A stretch of 64,000 bases of DNA, from positions 1-64,000 of the forward strand of contig CADCGZ010000012.1 of assembly GCA_902801025.1 (NCBI GenBank), read 5' to 3'. The notes beneath the pieces were generated by a model that was given only the letters and a program-made list of their open reading frames with translations, was not told the DNA's origin and ran no database searches. Below, in pieces: positions 30,588 to 40,800 of this stretch. A program made the position numbers and the translations under genes. Source of the stretch: an uncultured bacterium (lineage in GTDB: Bacteria > Verrucomicrobiota > Kiritimatiellia > RFP12 > UBA1067). Position 1 is the stretch's first letter. Every line of letters starts with the position of its first letter.

Positions 30588-33077
30588 CTACAGGCTCCTT
30601 GGCAGCTCCTCGAGCGTGTAGCACTCGATAATGTCGCCGACCTGGAACTCCTCGTAGTCCGCGAAGCACACGCCGCACTCCTGCTGGCCTGTGACCTGGG
30701 CTACTTCGTCCTTGAAGTGGCGGAGCGTCTGCACCTTGCCGTCCCAAATCTGCTGCTTGTTGCGGAGGATGCGGTACTTCTCCTTGGCGATGAGCGAGCC
30801 GTCGAGCATCTGGGAGCCCGCGATCTTGCCGAGCTTGCCGATGTCGTAGATCGCCTTGATCTCCGCATGGCCCTTGATGACTTCCTTGTACTCTGGCGGC
30901 AGGAGGTCGAGCATCGAGTTCTTGACGTGGTCGATGAGCTCGTAGATGATGCGGAATGAGTTGATCCTGACGCCGTCGTGGCGCGCCTGCTGCTGGACGC
31001 CGGAGTCGTTGGAAATGTCGAAGCCGACGATAATTGCCTTGCCGGCCGCCGCGGTTTTGACGTCCGTAAGAGACACGTTGCCAGTACCTGTCCCGATGAC
31101 GTTGAGCCCCACCTTCTCGGACTTGATTTCCTGAAGCGCTGCGACAACCGCCTCGAGCGTGCCCTGGTTCTCGGACTTCACGATGACATTGAGCTCGCGC
31201 TTGCCCTCGGCCGCCATGCGGCGCATGAGGGCGTCGAGCGTCGTCGCCTTGGAAGACGAAAGCTCCTGCTCCTTGCGCTCCTGCGCGGTCTGCTCGGCAA
31301 GAGTCCTTGCACGCTTCTCGTCAAGCATTACGCGGAACTCCGCGCCCGCCTCGGGAACGCCGGAAAGACCGGTGCACTTGACTGGCATCGCGGGCGGCGC
31401 TTCCTTGATGCGGCGACCGTGGTCGTCGATAAGAGCGCGAACCTTGCCGAAGTGCTCGCCGACGAGAATCGCGTCGCCGACCTTGAGCGTGCCGCCGGTG
31501 ACGAGGAGAGTCGCGCAGGGGCCGAGCCCTTGCTGGAGCTCCGCCTCAATGACGTAGCCATTCGCGCGGCGATTTGGATTCGCCTGAAGCTCAAGCACCT
31601 CGGCCTGGACGAGAATGTTCTCGAGAAGAGCGTCAACGCCCTCGCCAGTCACGCCGGAGACAGGGCAGCAGATGATGTCGCCGCCCCAGTCTTCAGGTGT
31701 GAGGCCACGCTTCTGGAGCTGCTGCTTTACGCGGTCAACGTTGGCCGTCGGCTTGTCGCACTTGGTGATGGCGACCATGATCTGGACGCCAGTCTGGCGC
31801 GCGACCCTGATGCACTCCTCGGTCTGCGGCATGATGCCGTCATCTGCCGCGATGATGAGCACCGCGATGTCGGTGAGCTGTGCGCCGCGAGCGCGCATCG
31901 CGCTGAACGCGGCGTGGCCGGGGGTGTCGAGGAAGGTGATCTTCTTACCGGCGATCTCAACCTGGTAGGCGCTGATCTGCTGGGTTATGCCACCCGCCTC
32001 GCCGGCTGCGACATGCTCCTTGCGGATCCAGTCCATGAGCGTCGTCTTGCCGTGGTCGACGTGACCGAGGAACGTGACGACTGGAGCGCGGGGCTTCAGC
32101 GTCTCGGGCGGATCCTCCGGAATGAGATCGTCGGCGTCGATCGCCTTGAGGACGGGCTTCGCGGCGGCCTTGTCGCGCGCATGCTCGATCGTCACCTTGA
32201 AACCGTATTTCTCCGCAACCTTCGTCGCAACGTCAGGTTCGACGCGCTGGTTGATGGACGCGAGTATCTTGAGGCCCATCAGGTCCGCGATAAGGCGGTT
32301 CGGCTTGATGTTGAGCTTCGCGGCGAGATCCTTGACGATCACTGCGCCGCGAATCGAAATCTCCTTTGCCTCCTCGTCGACCGAGATGCGGCTGCCCTGC
32401 TGGGGAACGACCTGGGCGACGCGCGGCACCCCGCCGCGCTGCTTCTCGAACGCCTTCTGCGCGTCGCGGCCCTTCTTCCCCTTGCGGCCGCGCTCGTCCT
32501 CGTAGTCGTCGACCTTGGGCGACTTCGGCGGCTTTGGCTTTGCGGGCGCAGCGACGGAAATGGAAATCGAATGAGCGGGTGAGGCGTGCTGAAGAGGCCT
32601 AAAGCCGGACGCGGCGGTGAGGCCGGTCTTTGCGGCGCTCACGGGGGCGACGGTCTTCGGCTTGTAGCCGGGCGCCATGCGGATGGCGGGCTTTGCCGGC
32701 GCGGCAGGCGCATCCTTCGCGGAAGCGGCCTGGGGCTCACTCTTCGATGGCTCCGCGGCAGGGGTCGGCTCCACGGAAACCGCGGGCACGGGCTTCCCTT
32801 CTGCGGCGGCCTTGGCTATCGCGAGATGCCTCTCGAGCTTGGCCCGCTGCTCGGCGAAGAACTTGGCGTTGAGCTCAGCCGCGAGATTGCGCTTTTCGGA
32901 GCGCTTCGCGACGCGGCTCGCGCCTGCGTCCTTGCTGATGGCGGCCTTGAGCGCCGCCGCTTCTCCGTCATCGACGGAGCTAATGGCGCTCGTGGCCTCC
33001 ATCCCGGCGGCTTCGGCCGCCTTGAGAACCTCGACGCTCGTCACGCCGATTTCCCTTGCTATTTCGTATATTCTCAT
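30588..33077 (-). CDS. infB: translation initiation factor IF-2
   Basis: An 829-residue GTPase. The N-terminal IF2_N helix ([19 protein letters not shown]) is followed by a ~150-residue Ala/Pro/Lys linker, then the G domain with G1 [10 protein letters not shown]3 DTPGHAAF and G4 TKCD (Thr instead of the commoner Asn), then domains II-IV ending [15 protein letters not shown]...[12 protein letters not shown]. It places fMet-tRNA on the 30S P site. Its ATG overlaps the nusA stop as ATGA. The order nusA-infB is typical, but rimP before and rbfA/truB after are absent. Confidence 0.97.
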   Translation of the reverse strand: MRIYEIAREIGVTSVEVLKAAEAAGMEATSAISSVDDGEAAALKAAISKDAGASRVAKRSEKRNLAAELNAKFFAEQRAKLERHLAIAKAAAEGKPVPAVSVEPTPAAEPSKSEPQAASAKDAPAAPAKPAIRMAPGYKPKTVAPVSAAKTGLTAASGFRPLQHASPAHSISISVAAPAKPKPPKSPKVDDYEDERGRKGKKGRDAQKAFEKQRGGVPRVAQVVPQQGSRISVDEEAKEISIRGAVIVKDLAAKLNIKPNRLIADLMGLKILASINQRVEPDVATKVAEKYGFKVTIEHARDKAAAKPVLKAIDADDLIPEDPPETLKPRAPVVTFLGHVDHGKTTLMDWIRKEHVAAGEAGGITQQISAYQVEIAGKKITFLDTPGHAAFSAMRARGAQLTDIAVLIIAADDGIMPQTEECIRVARQTGVQIMVAITKCDKPTANVDRVKQQLQKRGLTPEDWGGDIICCPVSGVTGEGVDALLENILVQAEVLELQANPNRRANGYVIEAELQQGLGPCATLLVTGGTLKVGDAILVGEHFGKVRALIDDHGRRIKEAPPAMPVKCTGLSGVPEAGAEFRVMLDEKRARTLAEQTAQERKEQELSSSKATTLDALMRRMAAEGKRELNVIVKSENQGTLEAVVAALQEIKSEKVGLNVIGTGTGNVSLTDVKTAAAGKAIIVGFDISNDSGVQQQARHDGVRINSFRIIYELIDHVKNSMLDLLPPEYKEVIKGHAEIKAIYDIGKLGKIAGSQMLDGSLIAKEKYRILRNKQQIWDGKVQTLRHFKDEVAQVTGQQECGVCFADYEEFQVGDIIECYTLEELPRSL

Positions 33078-34369
33078 GCGTCAACGGCCTCCTCGCCGGC
33101 CATGAGCTTGGCGACGGCCTGCGCCGCCGCGTAAATGCCCTTCGCCGTAACCTCGTCGAGACCGGTCGCCGCGATGAAGCTCGCTTCGTCCTCGCCGACA
33201 ATCCCGTCAACCGAAAGGAAGCCCGCGTCGGCCATCTGGGTGGCGACCGCCGTCGAGACGGAGAACGTCTCGGCGAGCTCCTTGATGGCAGCGGCCTTCT
33301 GGTCCTCGAACGAGGCCGTCGCCATCGACTTGCGGATCTCCACATGCCAGCCGGTGAGCTTCGTCGTGAGCCGGACATTCTGGCCCCTCTTGCCGATCGC
33401 AAGCGAATACTGGTCAGCCGCCGCGACGACGTGGACCGTGTTAGGAAGCACAGGATCGACCTCGATCGACTCGAGCTTCGCCGGCGCGAGCGCCTGGGCG
33501 ACGTACTGGCGGATGTCGTCGTTCCAGCGGACAATGTCGATCTTCTCGCCGTTGAGTTCGTTGACAATGGCCCTGACGCGGCTACCGCGCTGGCCGACGC
33601 ACGCGCCGACGGGGTCGACGTTCTCGTTGGAAGTCCTGACCGCGAGCTTGGCGCGGTAGCCAGGGTCGCGGCTCACGCCCATGATCTCGACGATGCCGTC
33701 GGCGATTTCGCTGACCTCGAGGCGGAAGAGCGCTTCGACAAACTTGCCGCTAGCGCGGGAAAGGACGACGCTCGGCCCCTTCGCGCTCTTGTCATCGGAG
33801 GAAACGACACGAAGGATGATCGCGCGGATGGGATCGCCCACCTGGAATTCCTCGGTCGGGATGCGCTCCTTGCCGGGGAGGATCATCTCGGTCTTGCCGA
33901 CTACGACATAGATGTCGCGGTGGGAAACGGCGGAGACGGTGCCGGAGACGATGTCGCCGACGCGATCCTTGTATTCGGAGAATGTGTTGGTGCGCTCGGC
34001 TTCGCGAATCTTCTGCATGATCATCTGGCGCGAAGTCTGCGCAGCGATGCGGCCAAGCCGAGAGGCAGGCATCTCGATTTCAATCGTATCGCCCTCTGCG
34101 ACGGGCTTTCCGTGGTTGGCGCGGGTGGCTCTCGCGATGGAAATGAAGCCAGGGCCCGTATCCTCGTCGGAAGCCACTAACGTGTCAAATACATGCAAGG
34201 AGAGGTCTTTGCGGTCAATTACGACACGCAGATCGTTGGTGACGTCACGGTTTTTGCGCGCGGCCTGGCTGATTGCCTGCTCAATCGCCTGAAGGACGAT
34301 TTCACGGCTTACGCCACGCTCGCTCTCAATATGCTGGACAACCGCCAGCAGCTGACTGTTCATCGCCAT
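33074..34369 (-). CDS. nusA: transcription termination/antitermination factor NusA
   Basis: A 431-residue NusA: N-terminal RNA polymerase-binding domain, S1 domain (residues ~135-200, VGDIVSGTVSAVSHRDIYVVVG), KH1/KH2 (CVGQRGSRVRAIVNELNGEKIDIV and YSLAIGKRGQNVRLTTKLTG), and a short C-terminal helix-hairpin-helix domain (ATQMADAGFLSVDGIVGEDE). A consensus promoter (TTGACC, 18 nt, TATACT) and AAGGAG site precede it. It heads the nusA-infB-fmt-GH84 transcription unit. Confidence 0.96.
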   Translation of the reverse strand: MAMNSQLLAVVQHIESERGVSREIVLQAIEQAISQAARKNRDVTNDLRVVIDRKDLSLHVFDTLVASDEDTGPGFISIARATRANHGKPVAEGDTIEIEMPASRLGRIAAQTSRQMIMQKIREAERTNTFSEYKDRVGDIVSGTVSAVSHRDIYVVVGKTEMILPGKERIPTEEFQVGDPIRAIILRVVSSDDKSAKGPSVVLSRASGKFVEALFRLEVSEIADGIVEIMGVSRDPGYRAKLAVRTSNENVDPVGACVGQRGSRVRAIVNELNGEKIDIVRWNDDIRQYVAQALAPAKLESIEVDPVLPNTVHVVAAADQYSLAIGKRGQNVRLTTKLTGWHVEIRKSMATASFEDQKAAAIKELAETFSVSTAVATQMADAGFLSVDGIVGEDEASFIAATGLDEVTAKGIYAAAQAVAKLMAGEEAVDA

Positions 34370-34444
34370 TTCAACTCTCCTTTTTTGTCAAAAATCAAAA
34401 CACACCTAACGGTACGGCCCATCCGAGCCGCCGAAAAGTTGTTG

Positions 34445-34474
34445 TAGTATAGCAAATAGCCCCCCGAGCGGTCA
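34445..34474 (-). promoter_or_regulatory. sigma70-type promoter of nusA-infB-fmt
   Basis: On the minus strand TTGACC (34469-34474) and TATACT (34445-34450) are separated by 18 nt, followed by a ~75-nt leader with AAGGAG before the ATG. It is the best -35/-10 pair in the window, in contrast to the extended -10-only promoters elsewhere. Confidence 0.65.
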
Positions 34475-34537
34475 ACCCGCAAAACTGCGATTTTTTATGC
34501 CCTAGATCAGTTGCAAATGAGCTGCATACGCTGGACC

Positions 34538-36703
34538 TCAGCGGCAGGTAGAGCGGCGGACGATGGCGAGGGAGGCGGGAATGGCGACGGCGAGGGCGAA
34601 GACGATCGAGAAGAACGCGCCCTTCGCGATGATTAGCATCGGCACGACGAAAGTCGCGGGGAGCCCCCAGTTCGCCATAGCCGCGCGCGTACCCGTCGTA
34701 CAAAGCCAGCCAAGCGGCGCGCCAAGCGCAAGCCCAAGCGCGACGCCGACAATTGCAACCCCAAGCGCTTCGCCTATAAGCACCTTCGCAAGCTGGAACC
34801 GCGTCGCGCCGACCGCGCGAAGAACGGCGAACTCGCGACGACGCGACTCGAACGACGCAACAAGCATCGCGACGAAGCCAAGAGAGATGACGGCGACGAA
34901 AATGAACGGCACGCGCGCCATCGCACCCACGAGATCGCTCCCATGCGCGAGCGTTCCGTCGGCAATCTCGTCGCGCGAATGGAGACGCACGGTGTTGCCG
35001 CGAATCTCGCCTTCGAAATCCTCGCTCCAGGCGCCGCCAAGCGCCTCGGCGATCTCGCGCTCCACAATGCGTCCAGACGGGAACACACCGTTTGCAGCGA
35101 GGAACTCCGGCTCGTAGTCGAGCCATACATGCGTCATCTTCACGAAGTCCTGCGGCCTTGCGTCGCAGGCGGCAAGCGTGTCGAAAGAAACGAAGACGGG
35201 CCCATCGGTATTGACCGGCATCCTGTTCATCCCACGCACGAGGGCGCGGCTCGTCACCATGTGCCAGTTGAGATCGACTACGCCGACTACCTTAAGAGGG
35301 ATAATGAGCCCACGCCCAGCGTCCAGCACAAGTTCGTCGCCGACATTTAGCTTGCGGGCGCGCGCCATCATCTCGGTTATGACGCAGTTGTCGCCTTCCG
35401 CAAGTGCTTTCTCCGCCGACTCGCGGTCGCCCTGCGAAAACTTGAAGTCGGGAAGCCACGCACTTGCAAGAAGTAGCGCGTTCCTGTACTGCTTCATTGG
35501 CCCACGTCCGCCGCGGCCGCCACCGCCGCCGCCGAAGCCCTTCAGCTCCTCAAGCGGCGAGATATTGACCTGAAGCGGTTGAAGTTCGCCTATGCGCTTC
35601 ACGCCCTTGAGGTTGCGTAGATGCTCTATGTCAAAGCTCGAGACGCCGCCAGGGAGTATCGAAACTATCGCATCTGGCCACTCGGGTGAAGGTATGAACG
35701 GCTTTGTGAGCGACGTGCCCCACGTCTCCACGGCGACAAACGCGCCGAAGCCGCACGCGAACGCGATAATCATGCCAAGCTGCCTCTTGCGCGGCGCACG
35801 GCCTGACGCGGCCTCGAGCGGCCTGACGGCAAACGCCGGCTTTAGGGCGAAGAGAGCGCCAAATACTGCGACGACAGGCGCGACTGCTATGACGGCAATT
35901 ACGCCCTTCATGCCGATTGCAGCACCTGCGGGAAAAGTCTCTGCGTCACAAGCGACGTATGCGAAGAGCGCGGTAATTGCGCCGCCGATGCCGAGCGCAA
36001 GCCCCGCGGCGACAAGCGCAAGCGCTTCGCGGACGATCATTTTCGCGACACCGCCGCGCGTCATGCCAAGAATCCGCAGCGTCGCAATTTCCATGCGGCG
36101 GGATTCGATCGTGAGAAAGAGAGTGTTTACGAGCAGGCAAAGAGCCGTAAGCGCGGCGGCCCAAAGGAGAAGCGGCTTTGCGCGATCCATGTTGCGCCCT
36201 GCGTCGGAAAGGAACATCGGGGACAATTCCTCGGCAGAGACTGGCTTGAAGTCCTGCCATTCCTCGTCTATCTCTGCAACGGCAGACGGTGGAAGGAACA
36301 TGTTGGGATAGCCGCGCGCAGGACGCTCCCAGTCGAGGTAGCCAGCGAGCTTCACGCGATACGCGCCCTTGCGACCGACGAGAGTAAGCTCTTCGCCTAT
36401 CGCGGGGAGGTTCTTGACGCGGCGCTGGGCGAAAAGCGCCTTGGTGACGAGCGCGCCGTCGAGCCCTGGACGCGTCGCGGCGTACGCCATCATCGGCGGG
36501 CCCTGCAAAACGCGACCATCTGGACGGAAGTCGAGCTGGAGCTGCACTGTGCGGGCATCGGCGTCGACAGGAACGGCCTTGATAAGCCGCTCGGCAATTG
36601 CGACCGCCTGGGCGTCGTTGGTCTCCACAAGCGACTGCGTGAACACGACTGCCCCCGCAGCGGCGGCTATTCCGAGAACTGCACATATATGTCTTGCTCT
36701 CAT
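34538..36703 (-). CDS. ABC transporter permease, two-FtsX-domain (MacB/LolCE-like superfamily)
   Basis: A 721-residue membrane protein. It has an N-terminal helix (ICAVLGIAAAAGAVVFTQSL), an extracytoplasmic domain, an FtsX domain of three helices around residues 175-290 (LLLWAAALTALCLLVNTLF), a further helix near 315, a second extracytoplasmic domain with a Gly-rich loop (GFGGGGGGRGGRG), and a C-terminal FtsX domain (residues ~605-720). With the adjacent ATPase it forms an exporter of the lipoprotein/macrolide/peptide type; the substrate is not readable. A heptamer repeat fills the gap to the ATPase gene. Confidence 0.85.
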   Translation of the reverse strand: MRARHICAVLGIAAAAGAVVFTQSLVETNDAQAVAIAERLIKAVPVDADARTVQLQLDFRPDGRVLQGPPMMAYAATRPGLDGALVTKALFAQRRVKNLPAIGEELTLVGRKGAYRVKLAGYLDWERPARGYPNMFLPPSAVAEIDEEWQDFKPVSAEELSPMFLSDAGRNMDRAKPLLLWAAALTALCLLVNTLFLTIESRRMEIATLRILGMTRGGVAKMIVREALALVAAGLALGIGGAITALFAYVACDAETFPAGAAIGMKGVIAVIAVAPVVAVFGALFALKPAFAVRPLEAASGRAPRKRQLGMIIAFACGFGAFVAVETWGTSLTKPFIPSPEWPDAIVSILPGGVSSFDIEHLRNLKGVKRIGELQPLQVNISPLEELKGFGGGGGGRGGRGPMKQYRNALLLASAWLPDFKFSQGDRESAEKALAEGDNCVITEMMARARKLNVGDELVLDAGRGLIIPLKVVGVVDLNWHMVTSRALVRGMNRMPVNTDGPVFVSFDTLAACDARPQDFVKMTHVWLDYEPEFLAANGVFPSGRIVEREIAEALGGAWSEDFEGEIRGNTVRLHSRDEIADGTLAHGSDLVGAMARVPFIFVAVISLGFVAMLVASFESRRREFAVLRAVGATRFQLAKVLIGEALGVAIVGVALGLALGAPLGWLCTTGTRAAMANWGLPATFVVPMLIIAKGAFFSIVFALAVAIPASLAIVRRSTCR

Positions 36704-36747
36704 CTGACTCCTAACTACTAACTACTGACCCCTGACCCCTAACTCCT
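36704..36747. repeat. heptamer tandem repeat (RGTYAGK units) between ABC ATPase and permease genes
   Basis: On the minus strand the sequence reads as consecutive 7-mers AGTTAGG, GGTCAGG, GGTCAGT, AGTTAGT, AGTTAGG, AGTCAG, ending directly at the permease ATG. The first unit supplies the ATPase stop codon. The array occupies the whole intercistronic gap, so no normal Shine-Dalgarno site exists beyond GGAGTCAG. Confidence 0.8.
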
Positions 36748-37455
36748 ATACGTCTCCAAATACCTCTTCGACACCATCTCTGCATCGCCCTCGGTAGCAT
36801 ACGAGGCGGCTATCTTGCCGTCCTTCAAGAAATGGACTTTGCTCGCCGTCGCAGCCACCTGCGGGTCATGCGTGACAACGAGGATCGCGCTCTTCTCCTT
36901 GCCGTTGAGATCGCGGAGAAGCGAACATATCGCCTTTGACGCCTTCGCGTCGAGGTCGCCCGTCGGCTCGTCTGCGAGCACCACGTCGGGAGACGCGATG
37001 AGTGCGCGGGCAATCGCGACGCGCTGGCGCTCTCCACCAGAAAGCTCCTCAGGTTTCTTCGAGAGGATGTCCGCGATACCAAGCGCCGAGACGAGCGACT
37101 TAAGCCGCTCTTCGTCGACCTTCGCACCGTCGAGGCGAAGCGGAAGAACGATATTGTCACGCACCGTCTTCTCGTTCAGGAGATTGAACGACTGGAAGAC
37201 GACTCCGATGTGGCGGCGGCGGAATTTCGTCGCGGCCGCGTCGCTCATCTTCACGATATCGCTTCCGCCGACGAGTATTTCGCCCGCGTCGGCGGAGAGA
37301 AGCCCCGCCGCAAGATGCAGGAATGTGGACTTGCCGCTACCGCTTGGCCCCATCAGCGCCTCGAAGCTGCCAGGCGCCATCTCCAGGGAAAAGTCCTTGA
37401 GAACTTCCTGCTTGCCATACTTGCGGCACACGCCGCTTGCGTTAAGAGCTTCCAT
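36739..37455 (-). CDS. ABC transporter ATPase, LolD/MacB-type
   Basis: A 238-residue nucleotide-binding subunit: Walker A GPSGSGKST, Q-loop VVFQSFNLL, signature LSGGERQR, Walker B VVLADEPTGDLD, H-loop VTHD. ATG 37455 is chosen over an upstream in-frame ATG at 37524 because it has GGAGG at the right distance and the upstream part is nonamer repeat. It is the first gene of a two-gene exporter operon with the FtsX-type permease. The last codons run into a heptamer repeat. Confidence 0.93.
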   Translation of the reverse strand: MEALNASGVCRKYGKQEVLKDFSLEMAPGSFEALMGPSGSGKSTFLHLAAGLLSADAGEILVGGSDIVKMSDAAATKFRRRHIGVVFQSFNLLNEKTVRDNIVLPLRLDGAKVDEERLKSLVSALGIADILSKKPEELSGGERQRVAIARALIASPDVVLADEPTGDLDAKASKAICSLLRDLNGKEKSAILVVTHDPQVAATASKVHFLKDGKIAASYATEGDAEMVSKRYLETYRS

Positions 37456-37488
37456 CACTCCTCCATAGAGCCAATTTTTGAGTTTAGC

Positions 37489-37525
37489 CGTGTAGAACGT
37501 GTAGATCGTGTAGAATTTCTGCATG
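37489..37525. repeat. nonamer repeat in front of the ABC ATPase gene
   Basis: Units GTGTAGAAC, GTGTAGATC and GTGTAGAAT are followed by TTCTGCATG. It is the same family as the inverted repeat at 12139-12193. Both copies lie just upstream of a gene start, in the presumed 5' UTR. Confidence 0.7.
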
Positions 37526-37686
37526 TTATACCTTGGCTTATCCTTTTGACATATTAAACGCCCCTATTCACAAAACGGTTCATACGCGATATAAGTAGCA
37601 GATCACACCCGGCACAACTTCCCGCCTTCCGTCTTCACCTACCGCGCACCTTCAATCTGCCGCCGCTTCGCCAGCGGGTAACAACA

Positions 37687-37721
37687 ACTCGCCTAATCTG
37701 CATGTTGCAAATTAGGCGAGT
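37687..37721 (-). terminator. hairpin downstream of the giant surface-protein gene, possible terminator
   Basis: A perfect 11-bp stem (ACTCGCCTAAT / ATTAGGCGAGT) with a 13-nt loop lies ~85 nt after the stop at 37807. On the minus strand it is followed only by TTGTTGTT, so intrinsic termination would be weak. The rest of the 37526-37806 gap shows no gene. Confidence 0.4.
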
Positions 37722-37806
37722 CTGACAGTCTTCCACCACTTCTACTTCTCGTGCCTACCGGTCGGGCCGCACGAGCCCCCGTCCGTGCAAGTCCGTGGTT
37801 AACACC

Positions 37807-40800
37807 CTACCGTTTGCCGAACACGAAGTCGCTGAAGTCGCTGTCGCAGGAGGTGCCGACGGCCTTTACCGAATAGTAGTAGGTCTTGTCTGCTGCGCCA
37901 CTTTCATCGGCGTAGGTCGTCTCCGTGGTGGTGTCGATCTCGACTGCGTAGTCGCTGCCGGTCCGCGTGCCACGGTAGACCCTGTAGTACGCCGCACCGT
38001 CGACCGACTGCCACGAGACCGTCACCGCCGCCGCGCCCGAAGTGGTCGTCGCCGTGACGCCCGTCGGCGCTGGAATCGAGCGGAAGCCCGTCTCGACGGC
38101 GCTCTTCGCGCTCTCGGAGACCGCATTCGTCGCCGTCACCCAATAGAAGTAGAGCGTTCCCGGCGCGGCGGTCGTGTCGTCGAACGAGACGGACGGGACA
38201 GCAGGGACGGACGACACGACCTCTGCCGCATCTGGATTGTTCGAGGTGCCGCGATAGATCTTGTAGCCCTCCGCGCCGGGCGTCGCGTTCCACGACACCG
38301 TCACGCCCGTCGCCGACGTGCCGTCCGTCGCGTACACGCCCGTCGGTGCGCCGATCTTGAGGCTGCCGGCCGCGCCCGCGCTGTAGCCGCTCGCGTTCCG
38401 GCCCTCGCCGTCCGCCGCCGCCACGACGAAGTACCAGTACGTCACGCCCGGCTCGGCGGTCGTATCGGAATAGTTGAGCGCCGTCTGCCAGCCGCTGACC
38501 GGCGTCTTCGAGCCGCTTGCCGACGCGCTACGGTACACGCGGTAGTGGCTGGCCTCCGCCACGGCGTTCCACGCGATCTTGACGCGGTCGGCGAAGCCGC
38601 CGTTCGAAGCCGTCACGCCTTCCGGCACCGCAAGGCGCAGATAGCCGACGTCCGAAGCAGACGCCTCGCCCTCGAAGCTCGCGCCAACCGCGACGACCCA
38701 GTAGTTGTAGGTGACGCCGTTCGCCGCATTGAGATCCATCCAGCTCGTGCCTGCCGAAGTCCCGACCTCGACGGCATCTTCCACGAACTCCGTCGTCGCG
38801 CGGAGAATACGGTACGAAACCGCACCCTCAACCGCGTTCCACGTCACCGTGATCCAGTCCGCGGACGTGCCGTCGGACGCCGCCACGTTCCTCGGTACGC
38901 CAATCTTGCGGTTTCCGGCCGCGCTTGCGCTCGTCATCCACTCGCCGCCGTTCGCCACGGAGACAATCCAGTAGTAGTACCACGTGCCGGGAAGCGCCGT
39001 TGCGTCAACGTACGCCGTGTCCGCCGTGGACGCAAGCAACGTCGCCTGGCTGAAGTTGTCGACCGTCGAACGGTAGATGTTGTAGCCAACCGCCCAATCG
39101 ACGGCGCTCCAGGAGATCGACACGTCCCCGGCGGATGTCCCCGCCGTCGCCACGACATCCCGCGCAACGCCAGGTTCGCCCATCGTAACTGTCACCTTGA
39201 AGAAGCGATGTTCCTCGTTCACCGGAATTACCCACGCCGTATCGGTCAGGTTCGTCTTGCCCATCACCGTGTAGTGGCGCTTCGGTTCGGCGTTCGAGAG
39301 ATCCGGCGTCCACGAGACCTCAACCTCGCCGTCCGCTCCAACATGAATGTCGGCCAGCAACTGCGAGTCGGGATCCCACGGATCGAATCCCGCGACCCAC
39401 GATTCCCAGAGCGGAATGCCGTTGTCGCCAACCTGCACCATTTTCGACTGAAGCGACTCGGGCGTCGAATCTTCGTCCACGTACCCGTATGCGCCGAGCC
39501 ATTCGACCGGCACCGCCGCGTCCGTCCCTTCCACAGGCACATTGCCCAGCCCCGTCGGGAGCGTGAACTCGTACGCGCCGATATCGACGATGCCGTTCTG
39601 GATGCGCGCGTTGCCGCGAATGTCCGTCTCGCCCGAGACATACCTGTTGTTGCCCATGTCGATGCACGGCGAGTCTCCCAGCAGACGGAAGTCGCCGTTC
39701 GCCGCATCCACGAAACGCGGATTGCCCGTGAAACTGTTGAAGGACGCCATGCGCGAGTCGATATTATTGTCCGAGGTGCCAGCGCTGTTTCCATAAACGA
39801 TGCAGTTGTAGTTCGTGCTAACGGACACTCCATCAACAAGCCATGCATGCGTCCCGCCGCTATTGTAGCCGCAACGGTTATCGTAAATGGTGCAGTTCCG
39901 GCAAACAGAACGCGAAGCACCGCCACCAGCACCCTCGGTCGCGCAGTTCCCGTAAATGAGGCAATTCTCCAATTCTGAATCATACGCTCCGCCACCGTAC
40001 CCCGTACTTATCAGTGCGCATTCGTTATCGGTAATAACGCATTTGGAAACTGTTGCACTATTAATTCCGCCGCCACTAACGGATGCAGTGTTGTTGCTGA
40101 CGACACAGCCATACAGGCTTCCGCCATAGGCGCCACCTCCGTGTGTCAACGCCACGTTGCCCTGGAGGACACAGTTCGTCACAGCCGCAGCATACGTTCC
40201 GCCACCAGACTTCTCCGCGCGATTTGAAATCACAGAACAGTTAACCAGCACACCGCCACTGGCACCCGCGCCATTTGTTGGGCAACTATTGTTGATGAAC
40301 AAACAGTCGTAAGCCATCGCCGAATGTGAACCTCCGCCACTGTTCCCGCACGAGTTCCCTTCCACCGTGCAATGATAAAGCGCAGAGTAGCAGGTACCGC
40401 CACCGCTACGCGCAGCACGGTTTGAGACAACAAGACAGTCGTATAGCGAGCCACCATAAACGCCGCCGCCGTCAAACGGAGTTGAATATCCGTTCTGTAT
40501 CGTAAATCCGCGAAGAACGGTATTCGTCATGGATGCCGTTGCGGAATAACCCGACAACCTTGCGCACATCGCCGTGTTACCGCCGTCGATGATAGTCCGC
40601 TCAGCGCCGTTCACCGACTGGATGGTGATCGACTTGTTGTTCGAGTTGATCGGGGCGTACGTGCCGTCCGCGACAATGATCGTCATTCCCGCAACCGACT
40701 GGTCGATCGCGTGCTGGATCGTCTTGAACGGCTGCGCCGCGCTGATACCTTCGTTCGCGTCGTTGCCGTTCGTCGCATCCACGTACCACGTGTCCGTCCA

